A stretch of 64,000 nucleotides of DNA, taken from positions 395,575-459,574 of the forward strand of contig NZ_RKLO01000001.1 in the NCBI RefSeq assembly GCF_004011825.1, given 5' to 3'. The notes beneath the pieces were generated by a model. The model searched no databases. It saw only the letters and a program-made list of their open reading frames with translations, and was not told where the DNA came from. The position numbers and the translations under genes are program-made. The stretch comes from Rhodococcus xishaensis. GTDB taxonomy: Bacteria > Actinomycetota > Actinomycetes > Mycobacteriales > Mycobacteriaceae. Shown here piece after piece: positions 1-9,047 of the stretch (its first letter is position 1; each line of letters starts with the position of its first letter).

Positions 1-213
1 CAGCGCCAACTCGAGACGTTGACCCCGCGTGAGCGGGAGGTCCTCGAACTCATCGCGGCTGGGCTGTCGAACACCGAGATCGCTGAACGCCTGTTCCTCG
101 CCGAACAAACGGTCAAGACCCACGTGGGCAAGGTCCTGTCGAAGCTCTCACTGCGGGACCGTGCACAGGCCGTCGTGCTCGCGTACGAAACGGGTCTGGT
201 CACGCCTGGTTGA
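1..213 (+). CDS. LuxR-family response regulator, C-terminal part
   Basis: The frame is open from the first base, so this is the 3' end of a gene that starts upstream; 70 codons remain. The visible part is a complete LuxR/NarL-type helix-turn-helix: [15 protein letters not shown], then [19 protein letters not shown], then the [12 protein letters not shown] helix. This arrangement is typical of the DNA-binding half of NarL/FixJ response regulators, usually paired with a sensor kinase, but the receiver domain lies outside the window. The gene ends about 80 bases before pfkA on the same strand. What it regulates cannot be told from here. Confidence 0.85.
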   Translation, partial: QRQLETLTPREREVLELIAAGLSNTEIAERLFLAEQTVKTHVGKVLSKLSLRDRAQAVVLAYETGLVTPG

Positions 214-294
214 TGGCCCGAAAGGTGCCCGATCGGCACAGGAGCGGCAAGATGAGAAGGGACCGCTCTGCTACCGAACGTCGAGGGGGCCGTG

Positions 295-1326
295 ATGCGC
301 ATCGGAATTCTGACCGGTGGCGGCGATTGCCCCGGCCTCAACGCTGTGATCCGCGCGGTCGTACGAACCGCCGAAGGGCGGTACGGCAGCAGCATCGTCG
401 GGTTCCGGGACGGTTGGCGAGGGTTACTCGAGGACCGCAAGGTCCAGATGCGCAACGAGGACCGGATCGACCGGATCCTCGCGCGCGGCGGAACGATTCT
501 CGGCACCGCGCGGGTCAATCCTCAGAAGCTGTACGACGGTCTGCACCGTATCAAACAGACCCTCGACGACAACGGCATCGATGTTCTCATTCCCATCGGA
601 GGTGAGGGAACGCTGACCGCCGGCAGTTGGCTTGCCGACAGCGGCGTGCCCGTCGTGGGTGTCCCCAAGACCATCGACAACGACATCGACTGCACCGACG
701 TCACATTCGGCTTCGACACCGCCCTGACCATCGCAACCGACGCGATCGACCGGCTCCACACCACCGCGGAGTCGCACCAGCGCGTCATGCTCGTCGAGGT
801 GATGGGCCGGCACGCCGGCTGGATCGCGTTGCAGTCCGGGATGGCTTCGGGCGCGCACCTGATTCTCGTGCCCGAGCAGCCGTTCGACGTCGACGAGGTG
901 TGCGACATGGTCAAGAAGCGTTTCCAGCGCGGCGACTCGCACTTCATCTGTGTCGTCGCCGAGGGCGCGGCACCCGACCCGGAGTCCATGACCTTGCGGG
1001 AGGGCGGGATCGACGAATTCGGGCACAAGATCTTCACCGGCGTCGCGCAGCAGCTCGCCGTCGAGATCGAGCGGCGGATCGGCAAAGAGGTCCGCACGAC
1101 GGTGCTCGGGCACGTGCAGCGTGGCGGCACTCCCACGCCGTACGACCGGATCCTTGCGACCCGATTCGGGGTGCATGCGACGGACGCTGCGCATGATGGA
1201 CAGTTCGGCCAGATGGTGGCGTTGCACGGCACCGAGATCGAACTCGTACCGCTGTCGGAGGCGACCAAGCAACTCAAGACCGTACCGCTCGAGCGGTACC
1301 GGGAGGCGGCCGCGTTCTTCGGGTGA
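295..1326 (+). CDS. pfkA: ATP-dependent 6-phosphofructokinase
   Basis: Phosphorylates fructose 6-phosphate to fructose 1,6-bisphosphate in glycolysis. The 343-residue product has the GGGDCPGLN nucleotide loop at residues 8-16, GGEGT at 102-106 and the PKTIDND substrate/catalytic motif at 124-130. A Gly at the position equivalent to 104 indicates ATP use. The Lys of PKTIDND is the residue found in PPi-dependent enzymes, and the mixed Gly/Lys pattern is known from actinobacterial group III ATP-PFKs. ATG 295 was chosen over GTG 292 because family members begin MRIGxLTGGG. The gene lies 22 bases before gatB, the same order as in M. tuberculosis. Confidence 0.95.
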   Translation: MRIGILTGGGDCPGLNAVIRAVVRTAEGRYGSSIVGFRDGWRGLLEDRKVQMRNEDRIDRILARGGTILGTARVNPQKLYDGLHRIKQTLDDNGIDVLIPIGGEGTLTAGSWLADSGVPVVGVPKTIDNDIDCTDVTFGFDTALTIATDAIDRLHTTAESHQRVMLVEVMGRHAGWIALQSGMASGAHLILVPEQPFDVDEVCDMVKKRFQRGDSHFICVVAEGAAPDPESMTLREGGIDEFGHKIFTGVAQQLAVEIERRIGKEVRTTVLGHVQRGGTPTPYDRILATRFGVHATDAAHDGQFGQMVALHGTEIELVPLSEATKQLKTVPLERYREAAAFFG

Positions 1327-1348
1327 CGAGGCGCATAAACTCGTGTGC

Positions 1349-2857
1349 ATGACTGCCGCCGTGTCCGCTGACCTTCTCGACTATGACGCCGTTCTCGCGA
1401 AGTTCGAGCCTGTACTGGGCATGGAAGTGCACGTCGAGCTGCACACCGCCACGAAGATGTTCTGTGGCTGCCCCACGACGTTCGGGGCCGAGCCGAACAC
1501 GCAGGTCTGTCCCGTCTGCCTGGGGCTTCCCGGTGCGCTGCCGGTAGTCAACCAGACGGCCGTCGAGTCCGCGGTCCGCATCGGCCTCGCACTGAACTGC
1601 TCGATCACCCCGTGGGGTCGGTTCGCCCGGAAGAACTACTTCTACCCCGACCAACCGAAGAACTACCAGATTTCGCAGTACGACGAGCCGATCGCGCAGA
1701 ACGGCCATCTCGACGTGGTCCTCGACGACGGCACCACGTGGCGGGTAGAGATCGAGCGCGCCCACATGGAGGAGGACACCGGCAAGTCGCTGCACGTCGG
1801 CGGTGCCACCGGCCGGATCCACGGTGCGAGCCACTCGCTGCTGGACTACAACCGGGCGGGTGTACCGCTGATCGAGATCGTCACCAAGCCAATCACAGGC
1901 GCCGGTGCGCGTGCCCCCGAGGTGGCCCGCGCGTACGTCACCGCGCTGCGTGATCTCCTGAAGGCCCTCGACGTCTCCGACGTCCGCATGGACCAGGGTT
2001 CGCTGCGCTGCGATGCCAACGTCTCGCTGATGCCGATCGGTGCCAAGGAGTTCGGCACCCGCACCGAGACCAAGAACGTCAACTCGCTCAAGAGCGTCGA
2101 GACCGCCGTTCGCTACGAGATGCGCCGCCAGGCCGCCGTATTGACAAGAGGCCACGAGGTCGTTCAAGAGACCCGGCACTTCCAGGAGGCGGATGGCACC
2201 ACGTCCCCCGGCCGCCGCAAGGAGACCGCCGAGGACTACCGCTACTTCCCCGAGCCCGACCTCGAGCCGGTGGCCCCGAGCGCCGAGTGGGTCGAGCAGC
2301 TGCGGGCCACGTTGCCGGAGCTGCCGTGGCTCCGCCGCGCCCGCATACAGCAGGAGTGGGGCGTCTCCGACGAGGTGATGCGCGATCTCGTCAACGCCGG
2401 TGCCCTGGATCTCGTCATCGCGACCACCGAGGCCGGCGCACCTGCCGACGCTGCCCGGTCCTGGTGGGTCTCGTACCTTGCCCAGCAGGCCAACGCCCGC
2501 GGCGTAGAGCTCGCCGACCTCCCGATCACCCCAGCGCAGGTCGCCAAGGTCGTCGAACTGGTCGAGGGCGGCAAGCTCAACAACAAAGTCGCCCGCCAGG
2601 TTGTCGACTTCGTGCTCGATGGCGAGGGGGAGCCCGAGCAGATCGTCGAGGCACGCGGCCTCGTTGTCGAGCGCGACGACACCAAGCTGCAGGCTGCGGT
2701 GGACGAAGCGCTTGCTGCGAACCCCGACATCGTCGAGAAGATCCGCGGCGGCAAGGTGGCGGCAGCGGGCAAGATCGTCGGCGACGTCATGAAGGCGACT
2801 CGCGGCCAAGCCGATCCGGCGCGTGTCAAGGAACTCGTTCTCGCTGCGTGCAGCTAA
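1349..2857 (+). CDS. gatB: Asp-tRNA(Asn)/Glu-tRNA(Gln) amidotransferase subunit B
   Basis: GatB is the subunit of the GatCAB complex that activates misacylated Glu-tRNA(Gln) or Asp-tRNA(Asn) for transamidation with ammonia made by GatA. The 502-residue protein has the N-terminal catalytic fold with four cysteines (39, 41, 54, 57; CGC and CPVC), the GatB signature [17 protein letters not shown], and the helical tRNA-binding tail ending in GKIVGDVMK. The open frame extends further upstream, but the start at ATG 1349 fits the family and lies just beyond the pfkA stop. gatA and gatC are not in the window. No glnS is visible, and the tRNA-Gln at 19.5 kb would need this route. Confidence 0.95.
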   Translation: MTAAVSADLLDYDAVLAKFEPVLGMEVHVELHTATKMFCGCPTTFGAEPNTQVCPVCLGLPGALPVVNQTAVESAVRIGLALNCSITPWGRFARKNYFYPDQPKNYQISQYDEPIAQNGHLDVVLDDGTTWRVEIERAHMEEDTGKSLHVGGATGRIHGASHSLLDYNRAGVPLIEIVTKPITGAGARAPEVARAYVTALRDLLKALDVSDVRMDQGSLRCDANVSLMPIGAKEFGTRTETKNVNSLKSVETAVRYEMRRQAAVLTRGHEVVQETRHFQEADGTTSPGRRKETAEDYRYFPEPDLEPVAPSAEWVEQLRATLPELPWLRRARIQQEWGVSDEVMRDLVNAGALDLVIATTEAGAPADAARSWWVSYLAQQANARGVELADLPITPAQVAKVVELVEGGKLNNKVARQVVDFVLDGEGEPEQIVEARGLVVERDDTKLQAAVDEALAANPDIVEKIRGGKVAAAGKIVGDVMKATRGQADPARVKELVLAACS

Positions 2858-2868
2858 TGTAGCGGCGC

Positions 2869-4074
2869 ATGAGCGCCGCCGTCGCCACATCGCTGTTCTG
2901 GATCGCGGTCGCTGCGGCTTTAGCCCCACTCATCGCGGGATCGGTGCGGCGCTGGCCGATCCCCGAGATCGTGCTGCTGCTCACGTTCGGCATCGTGATC
3001 GGGCCGCACGCCCTCGACCTGGCGAGCGTCGGCAGCGAGATCGAATTACTGCGTGAGCTGGGGCTCGGCATGCTGTTTCTGCTCGCCGGCTACGAGATCG
3101 ACAGGAACGAGTTGGCCGGTCGTGCGGGTCGTCGCGCGGCGGTGACCTGGCTGGTCAGCCTCGCGCTCGCGTTCGCTGTCGTCGTCGCTTTCGGTGCTGT
3201 CGGGCTGATCAACTCCGAGATCGCGGTCGCGATCGCACTCACGTCGACGGCACTGTCCGCCCTGCTGCCGATTCTCAAGGATCGCGGCTTGGTCGACACG
3301 CCGGTAGGCCGGGCGGTACTCAATCACGGGGCGATCGGGGAGATCGGGCCGGTCATTGCGATGGCGGTGCTGCTGGGTACCCGCAGCGCCGTACTGTCCT
3401 CTGTCGTGCTGGCGGCATTCGCGGTCGTGGCGGTCGTGGTCGCCTTGTTGCCGGCTCGGGTGCGCGAGGGATCATGGATGCTGACGCTGGTACAGCGTGG
3501 ATCGGAGACCACCGGCCAGACCACCGTGCGGTTGGTGATGTTGCTACTGATCACCCTCATCGCGGTTGCGGCCGTTTTCAACCTCGACATCATCCTGGGC
3601 GCCTTCGCTGCCGGATTCATCCTGCGGCGGGCGGTCCCGCGGGGCAACAAGCAGCTCGAGACCAAGCTCGACGGCATCGGGTTCGGGCTGCTCATCCCGA
3701 TCTTCTTCATCACCTCGGGCATGGCGATAGACGTGTCCGCGGTAGTCAGTGCGCCGGGGATCCTGCTCGCGTTTCTCGGCCTGTTGCTCCTGGTGCGCGG
3801 CCTGCCGGTGTTCGTCGCGTCGCGCTACGACCGCGGACCGGCGGGCGCGAACCTTGACGCCGGGGAGCCACTGCAGGTCGCGTTGTACGCGACGACCGGA
3901 CTACCACTCATCGTCGCGGTCACTGACGTTGCGGTCTCGGCAGGGCGAATGTCGAACGCGAGCGCATCGATCCTTGTGACGGCCGGCGCCATCACCGTCC
4001 TCGTGCTGCCGTCGCTGGCAGGCATGCTGGCGGCCAAGACCCCGGGCCCGCCGCGTGACCAACTCCCCGCATGA
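2869..4074 (+). CDS. cation:proton antiporter, CPA2 family
   Basis: A 401-residue integral membrane protein made of about 11-12 hydrophobic segments, with a short cytoplasmic tail and no TrkA-N domain. It shows the Na+/H+ exchanger (Kef/NapA-like) layout: the early PEIVLLLTFGIVIGPHALDL loop, a central ALTSTALSALLPILKDRG helix pair, and GAFAAGFILRRAVP followed by a long GFGLLIPIFFITSGMAID helix. The likely role is monovalent cation/proton exchange across the cytoplasmic membrane; the ion cannot be assigned. It starts 11 bases after gatB and may be cotranscribed with it. It converges on the lipoprotein gene with only four bases between the stops. Confidence 0.85.
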   Translation: MSAAVATSLFWIAVAAALAPLIAGSVRRWPIPEIVLLLTFGIVIGPHALDLASVGSEIELLRELGLGMLFLLAGYEIDRNELAGRAGRRAAVTWLVSLALAFAVVVAFGAVGLINSEIAVAIALTSTALSALLPILKDRGLVDTPVGRAVLNHGAIGEIGPVIAMAVLLGTRSAVLSSVVLAAFAVVAVVVALLPARVREGSWMLTLVQRGSETTGQTTVRLVMLLLITLIAVAAVFNLDIILGAFAAGFILRRAVPRGNKQLETKLDGIGFGLLIPIFFITSGMAIDVSAVVSAPGILLAFLGLLLLVRGLPVFVASRYDRGPAGANLDAGEPLQVALYATTGLPLIVAVTDVAVSAGRMSNASASILVTAGAITVLVLPSLAGMLAAKTPGPPRDQLPA

Positions 4075-4078
4075 CGGA

Positions 4079-5221
4079 TCAGTCGATACCGCCACCGCCG
4101 GCCGGCAACGGCACCTTGACGACTCGATCATCGCTCGGAGCCGGTGTTCCGCCGGACTTGTTGACGGTGGCGGCCCAGATCTGCCCTTCCCCGCTGATCG
4201 CCGTCCCCCCGAGCCGACCGTAGAGATTCTGCGCGAGCAACGCTGGAGCCGATGTGACCGCCCCGGTGTCGTCCTCGGTCGCCAGCACCGCCACCGCCTG
4301 TCCATCGGTCAGCGCGACCGCGACCGCACCCAAACCGGCAGAACATCCTGCGACACCGGGCTTGTCAGGCCACGTCCAGGCGGGCGCGCCGACCGTGCCG
4401 TCGGCCGCCACACGCTGCAGTCGGTCCTCGACCGGGGTCCGGTCGGTCACCCAGATCGCACCGCTCGGATCCCGGCACACGTCACCGGCCAGGCCGATCC
4501 CCGAGAGCGCTACCACGGGGCGTGGCGGAGTCGGTGTCGGCGAGAGTGCCGTGACGCGTAACAGCTTTCCCGCGAGCGACGCCGGATCGGCCGCAGCAGC
4601 GGGGTTGCCGGCGTCCCCAGTCAGGACCATCAGTTCATCGGGCCTCGAGAACGTCAGCGCGCCGGTATTGCCGGTAGCGCCCCGCGGGATACCGGTGAGC
4701 AGCTGCTTCGGTGTGTCGCCGGGCGCGATCCTCACGACTCGGTTGTCGCTCGGCGTCGTGACATACGCGTAGATCAGGTTGTCTTCTTCGAACGTCGGAG
4801 ACAGTGCGATGTCGTGGAGCCCGCCGCCCGCGCTGGGATCGATCGGGATACGGGCGACCTCGGTTGGCTTCTCACCCTGTGCAACACGCATGATGCGGCC
4901 CGTTTGCTTCTCCGTGACAAGAGCCGACTCGCCGCCGGGCAACATCACCATTCCCCCAGTGGCCTCGAGGCAGGTCGCGATCACGTTGGGATCACTGTCG
5001 AAGCACGGGTCGTCCGGTACCGAGGGTTCAGGCATCGGCGACGGCGGGGCCGTCGGCTGACGAGGGCGCACCTCGCCCCCGGAGCCGAACGTGGGCTCCG
5101 GGGTGAACGGTGAGGACGCGGAGTCGTCGAACCGAGCGCATCCGGCGATGAGCAAGGCGATCGACAACATCGCGGCCACAGCCAGACGCCGAGTCGTCCG
5201 GCCGTGTTCACCCTTCGTCAT
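4079..5221 (-). CDS. lppZ: LppZ-like lipoprotein, glucose/sorbosone dehydrogenase beta-propeller
   Basis: The 380-residue precursor has a lipoprotein signal: a basic start, a hydrophobic helix and a LIAGC lipobox with the acylated Cys at 28. A Pro/Ser/Thr-rich linker follows (about 29-75), typical of a cell-envelope anchor. The rest matches the PQQ-dependent sugar dehydrogenase (GDH/sorbosone) beta-propeller family: a GLHDIALSPTFEEDNLIYAYVTT blade and later TGNTGALTFSRPDELMVLTGDAGNP. It corresponds by position and layout to M. tuberculosis LppZ (Rv3006). Enzyme activity is not established for that branch. It is divergent from the DoxX-type gene. Confidence 0.85.
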   Translation of the reverse strand: MTKGEHGRTTRRLAVAAMLSIALLIAGCARFDDSASSPFTPEPTFGSGGEVRPRQPTAPPSPMPEPSVPDDPCFDSDPNVIATCLEATGGMVMLPGGESALVTEKQTGRIMRVAQGEKPTEVARIPIDPSAGGGLHDIALSPTFEEDNLIYAYVTTPSDNRVVRIAPGDTPKQLLTGIPRGATGNTGALTFSRPDELMVLTGDAGNPAAAADPASLAGKLLRVTALSPTPTPPRPVVALSGIGLAGDVCRDPSGAIWVTDRTPVEDRLQRVAADGTVGAPAWTWPDKPGVAGCSAGLGAVAVALTDGQAVAVLATEDDTGAVTSAPALLAQNLYGRLGGTAISGEGQIWAATVNKSGGTPAPSDDRVVKVPLPAGGGGID

Positions 5222-5332
5222 AGTGCAGACGTTACGGAAGATCCGCCGTCGGTCGCCACGCGGTGCATCGCGACCGGCGCGCCGGGGTTCGGTGTCCGGT
5301 CAACGCCGATGGGCACGCTTAGGCTGCTTCTC

Positions 5333-6121
5333 GTGACTGACAAGCCGAAAGATCACACCGAGTCCGTCGGCGGGGTGTTCGGGGGGAGTCCGCTCGACCA
5401 GTCGTCTGCATCATCTTCGGTCCCACCATTTGCGGCGGCAGAACAAATTAGCCCCGTGGTCGAGGGCGTCGGGTCCGTCCTGCCGGAGCCCTTCTCGTCC
5501 GAGCCGATCGTGTCCGAGCCGATCGTGTCCGAGCCGATCTCGTCTGCCGTATCGGGGGCGGGACCGGTCGTCGTCCCGCCGCCGACACCCGACGAGTCGG
5601 AGTCCCGGCGCGGCACCCTGGACGTCGGCCTGCTGATTCTGCGTCTGGCTGTGGGCGGCACACTGCTGGCACATGGCTTGCAGAAGCTGGCGGGATGGTG
5701 GAGCGGGCCCGGTCTCGCCGGCTACCGGGACGAATTGGCCGCCGCGGGATTCGAGCACGCAGGCGTCCTTGCGGTAGCGGGCGCGCTCGTGGAGGTGGCG
5801 GGTGGGGCACTGCTGATCTTGGGCCTGTTCACACCAGTCGCCGCGGCCGGGGTGCTCGCGGTGATGATCAACGCGTGGTGCCTCCAGCAGTCGACGGTCC
5901 TCGGTCTCGAATACTTCGAGCCCGACGGGATCGAGTACGAGACCCTCATCGGTGCAGCGGCGGCAGCAATAATCCTGATCGGGCCCGGTCGAATCGCGCT
6001 CGACGGCCGGCGCAGGTGGGCAACCCGTCCCCACGCAGGCTCCGTCGCGATCCTGATCGCCGGTATCGCCGCCGGGGTGGGCGTGTGGTTCGTCCTCAAC
6101 GGCGCCAACCCCGTCATCTGA
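5333..6121 (+). CDS. DoxX-family membrane protein
   Basis: The GTG at 5333 gives 262 residues. The first ~90 are a low-complexity Ser/Pro/Glu-rich segment containing SEPIV repeats. The rest is a DoxX domain: GLLILRLAVGGTLLAHGLQKL, then GFEHAGVLAVAGALVEVAGGALLILGLFTPVAA, and two further hydrophobic helices near 190 and 240. DoxX proteins are small four-helix membrane proteins; in mycobacteria a DoxX-like protein works with SodA and SseA in thiol redox balance, but not at this locus. It sits opposite lppZ, as Rv3005c does in M. tuberculosis. The start is uncertain: ATG 5310 is also in frame. Confidence 0.8.
   Translation: MTDKPKDHTESVGGVFGGSPLDQSSASSSVPPFAAAEQISPVVEGVGSVLPEPFSSEPIVSEPIVSEPISSAVSGAGPVVVPPPTPDESESRRGTLDVGLLILRLAVGGTLLAHGLQKLAGWWSGPGLAGYRDELAAAGFEHAGVLAVAGALVEVAGGALLILGLFTPVAAAGVLAVMINAWCLQQSTVLGLEYFEPDGIEYETLIGAAAAAIILIGPGRIALDGRRRWATRPHAGSVAILIAGIAAGVGVWFVLNGANPVI
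5504..5545 (+). repeat. 15-base in-frame repeat in the DoxX protein linker
   Basis: Three near-identical 15-base units, each containing GTCCGAGCCGATC, run head to tail and encode SEPIV-SEPIV-SEPIS in the N-terminal tail of the DoxX protein. The repeat keeps the frame, so copy-number changes would only shorten or lengthen the linker. Confidence 0.75.
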
Positions 6122-6224
6122 CGTCGCTCCGGCGGCGAAGCCCGACTGTGCCGCGCCGTGCCACGCACCCGGCCGGGCGCGTGGCACGGCATACGCAAAA
6201 CGCATGACGCGCTGTCGCGGGCGG

Positions 6225-8066
6225 CTACGGCACCTGGCGAACAGCGCCCCTGTCGGCGGAGGTGGCCAGTGCGGCGTAGGCGCGCAGGGCCGTGGTGACC
6301 GGACGTTGGCGGCTCGTCGGCTGCCACGGGCGCTCGGAGGCTTCCATCTTGGCGCGGCGCTCGGCGAGGACTTCCTCGTCGACGAGGACCTCGAGCGTGC
6401 GGCTCGCGACGTCGATGCGGATCTGGTCGCCGTTCTCGACCAGACCGATCACTCCTCCGGATGCGGCCTCGGGGGAGATGTGACCGATCGACAAGCCGGA
6501 CGTGCCGCCCGAGAAGCGACCGTCGGTGATCAGGGCGCACGCCTTGCCGAGACCCGACCCTTTGAGGAAGGCGGTGGGGTGGAGCATCTCCTGCATGCCC
6601 GGCCCTCCCTTCGGTCCCTCGTATCGGACCACGACGACGTCGCCCGGCTTGATCTTCTTCTCGAGGATCACCGAGACGGCCTCCTCCTGTGATTCGACGA
6701 CGACGGCCGGGCCCTGGAAGGAGAACAGATCTTCGTCGATGCCGGCGGTCTTGAGGATTGCGCCGTCGACGGCGATGTTGCCGCGCAGCACGCACAGACC
6801 GCCCTCAACGGTGTAGGCGTGCTCGACGTCCCGGATGCAACCCCCCTGAGCATCCGTGTCGAGCGAGGACCAACGATTGTTCGTCGAGAACGGCTCGGTG
6901 GTCCGCACGCCACCCGGGGCCGCATGGAACAACTCGATCGCCTCTCGAGAAGCCTTGCCCGAGCGGATGTCCCATGTGTCGAGCCACGAGTCGAAGTTCG
7001 CTGAATGCACCGTTTGGACGTCAGTTTCGAGCAGGCCTCCGCGGCGTAGTTCACCGAGGATCGCGGGGATGCCGCCGGCGCGGTGCACGTCCTCCATGTG
7101 GTAGTCCGAGTTGGGGGAGACCTTGGACAGGCACGGCACCCGACGGCTGATCTCGTCGATCGTGGACAGATCGAAGTCGACCTCGCCCTCCTGCGCCGCG
7201 GCGAGCGTGTGCAGGACGGTGTTGGTGGAGCCGCCCATCGCGACATCGAGTGCCATCGCATTTCGGAAGGCCTTGGGGGAAGCAATGTTCCGTGGCAGGA
7301 CGGACTCATCGTCGTCGCGGTAGTAGCGCAGCGCGGCCTCGACAACCGTGGTGCCGGCCCGGCTGAACAGTGCCCGCCGCGCCTCATGTGTGGCCAGCGT
7401 CGACCCGTTGCCGGGCAACGCCAGGCCCAGTGCCTCGGTGAGGCAGTTCATCGAGTTGGCGGTGAACATGCCGGAGCACGAACCGCACGTCGGGCACGCA
7501 CTGCGCTCGACCTCGTCGAGCCCCTCATCGGATACGGAATCGTTGGCACTCGCGGAGATCGCGGTGATCAGGTCGGTAGGGGCCTGTGCCACGCCACCGA
7601 CGACGACGGCCTTCCCGGCCTCCATCGGGCCACCCGAGACGAACACCGTCGGGATGTTCAGGCGCATAGCGGCATTGAGCATGCCGGGGGTGATCTTGTC
7701 ACAGTTCGAGATGCAGACCAGTGCATCGGCGGTGTGAGCGTTGACCATGTACTCGACAGAGTCGGCGATGATCTCGCGGCTCGGGAGCGAGTACAGCATG
7801 CCGCCGTGCCCCATTGCGATGCCGTCGTCGACTGCGATCGTGTGGAACTCCCGTGGCACACCGCCGGCGGCACGAACGGCCTCGGCGACGATCTCGCCCA
7901 CGTCCTTGAGATGGACGTGGCCGGGGACGAACTGGGTGTACGAGTTCGCGATCGCGACGATCGGCTTACCGAAGTCGGAGTCGGTCATGCCGGTAGCGCG
8001 CCACAGCGAGCGGGCTCCGGCAGCGTTGCGTCCGACGGTGGTGGTGCGTGACCTGAGCGGGGGCAT
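6225..8066 (-). CDS. ilvD: dihydroxy-acid dehydratase
   Basis: Dehydrates 2,3-dihydroxy-isovalerate and 2,3-dihydroxy-3-methylvalerate to the 2-keto acids that precede valine, leucine and isoleucine. The 613-residue protein has the IlvD/Edd signature [11 protein letters not shown] with Cys122 and Lys124, and a second cluster [17 protein letters not shown] (Cys191/194/197) that supplies iron-sulfur ligands. The C-terminal part carries [20 protein letters not shown]. The start is ATG 8066. It lies on the opposite strand to ilvBNC and about 1 kb from ilvB, separated by the PH-domain gene, so the branched-chain genes are clustered but not one operon. Confidence 0.95.
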   Translation of the reverse strand: MPPLRSRTTTVGRNAAGARSLWRATGMTDSDFGKPIVAIANSYTQFVPGHVHLKDVGEIVAEAVRAAGGVPREFHTIAVDDGIAMGHGGMLYSLPSREIIADSVEYMVNAHTADALVCISNCDKITPGMLNAAMRLNIPTVFVSGGPMEAGKAVVVGGVAQAPTDLITAISASANDSVSDEGLDEVERSACPTCGSCSGMFTANSMNCLTEALGLALPGNGSTLATHEARRALFSRAGTTVVEAALRYYRDDDESVLPRNIASPKAFRNAMALDVAMGGSTNTVLHTLAAAQEGEVDFDLSTIDEISRRVPCLSKVSPNSDYHMEDVHRAGGIPAILGELRRGGLLETDVQTVHSANFDSWLDTWDIRSGKASREAIELFHAAPGGVRTTEPFSTNNRWSSLDTDAQGGCIRDVEHAYTVEGGLCVLRGNIAVDGAILKTAGIDEDLFSFQGPAVVVESQEEAVSVILEKKIKPGDVVVVRYEGPKGGPGMQEMLHPTAFLKGSGLGKACALITDGRFSGGTSGLSIGHISPEAASGGVIGLVENGDQIRIDVASRTLEVLVDEEVLAERRAKMEASERPWQPTSRQRPVTTALRAYAALATSADRGAVRQVP

Positions 8067-8258
8067 GGGCGATTCCTTCGTCGATCAACGGTTCTCGGCG
8101 GAGGCTGCGTCTCCGCGTTCCGAGTGCGGCGTAGTTCGTGAAACAGGCGGGCCCGTAAAGGCGCTGGTCGGCAGGACCCGATTTCGGCTGTGCGGCCGTC
8201 TCGTCCTCTCCGGTGGGAGCGCGGGACGTCCTGGCAAGACGCTACCCCCGGGAACGGG

Positions 8259-8816
8259 TCAGTCGGTATCCGACTCCGCGTTCGTCCCGGCAGATTCGGT
8301 GGCGGTCTCTTCGCGCTCTTCGGTCTCTTCGCGGGTCTCTTCACTGGCCGCTGCACGGGCCGCGGCATACGGATCGGTGACCCGGCCGCCACTCGCGGAC
8401 GCCAGCTGGGGCAGACGTCCGAAGGTCACGACCGGCAGCGACACCTGGGAGCCGTCGACCAGGTCGGCCTTTGCCCAGCCGCGCTTGGGGAAGTTGAAGC
8501 CCTTGATCTGATCCCACGAAATGGACACCGAGGAGAAGGGGCGTCGCAGTTCGAGCCCCTCGGGCGTGACGGTCGTGCGGACGCGCAGGACCCAGGCGCC
8601 GATCAGGAACGGGATGACCAGCATCCAGCCGAACACTTCCGGCCAGCCGAGGACCGGGAAGCTGATGCAGAACAGCAGTAGAAAGCACGCCATCAGGGCG
8701 AGAGGGGAAATTCGGATGACCTGTCGATCGTCGCCGGGCGTGTGGGATGATGACTGCGGTGGCACGGGCTGCTGGGAGGATGACACCTCACCATCTTCGC
8801 ATTGCAGCCGAGGCAT
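8259..8816 (-). CDS. PH-domain membrane protein (Cfp6 family)
   Basis: A 185-residue protein with two adjacent hydrophobic helices (about 39-75, ALMACFLLLFCISF and FGWMLVIPFLIGAWVL). A bacterial PH-like domain follows, with TPEGLELRRPF, VSISWDQIKGFNFPKRGWAKA and a closing GRVTDPYA. An acidic Glu/Thr-rich tail ends the protein. The core matches M. tuberculosis Cfp6 (Rv3004), which also precedes ilvB; its function is unknown. The start is uncertain: ATG 8816 gives the longest product, but GTG 8783 has a better purine-rich stretch in front. It is divergent from the ilvB leader. Confidence 0.8.
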   Translation of the reverse strand: MPRLQCEDGEVSSSQQPVPPQSSSHTPGDDRQVIRISPLALMACFLLLFCISFPVLGWPEVFGWMLVIPFLIGAWVLRVRTTVTPEGLELRRPFSSVSISWDQIKGFNFPKRGWAKADLVDGSQVSLPVVTFGRLPQLASASGGRVTDPYAAARAAASEETREETEEREETATESAGTNAESDTD

Positions 8817-8847
8817 CTTACATTCTGGGACGGCATACTCACCAAAG

Positions 8848-8877
8848 TTGACTGTCCACCACGAGCGCGCCTACCGT
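8848..8877 (+). promoter_or_regulatory. candidate promoter of the ilvB leader
   Basis: TTGACT at 8848-8853 and TACCGT at 8872-8877 are spaced 18 bases apart and resemble -35 and -10 boxes. A start 7-8 bases downstream would fall at the GTG of the leader peptide (8885), so the transcript could be leaderless. This is inference from spacing only. Confidence 0.5.
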
Positions 8878-8884
8878 CGAGCGC

Positions 8885-8932
8885 GTGAAGCAGAATGGGT
8901 TGCTCGTAATCGGCCGGCGCGTCGTCGCCTGA
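8885..8932 (+). CDS. ilvB leader peptide rich in branched-chain residues
   Basis: A 15-codon frame, [15 protein letters not shown], starts at GTG 8885 and ends at TGA 8930-8932. It contains Leu-Leu-Val-Ile and later Val-Val: six branched-chain codons in 15, directly before a terminator hairpin and the ilvB gene. This is the pattern expected of a transcription-attenuation leader that senses charged Leu, Val and Ile tRNAs. No Shine-Dalgarno sequence is visible, but the candidate promoter would place the transcript start at the GTG. Attenuation of ilvBNC is known in Corynebacterium glutamicum; the peptide here is read directly from the sequence. Confidence 0.75.
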   Translation: MKQNGLLVIGRRVVA

Positions 8933-9001
8933 GCCGGTTGCTGTAACTCGCCAGATAACGACGCGCCACCCTCGTACAGCTGATGCTGACGAGGGTTTTT
9001 T
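8916..9001 (+). terminator. ilvB attenuator: leader stem and intrinsic terminator
   Basis: The terminator stem is CCCTCGT (8969-8975) with ACGAGGG (8989-8995), extended by CAGC/GCTG around a TGAT loop and followed by six T (8996-9001). Upstream, GGCGCGTCGT (8916-8925), which covers the Arg-Val-Val codons of the leader, is exactly complementary to ACGACGCGCC (8958-8967), just before the terminator. A competing pairing of GCTGTA (8940-8945) with TACAGC (8975-8980) would break the terminator arm. These mutually exclusive structures fit ribosome-position control of ilvB read-through. Confidence 0.75.
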
Positions 9002-9047
9002 GTTGCCTTGGTTCAGAACCACACAGCCAGATCAAAGAGGACTATCA

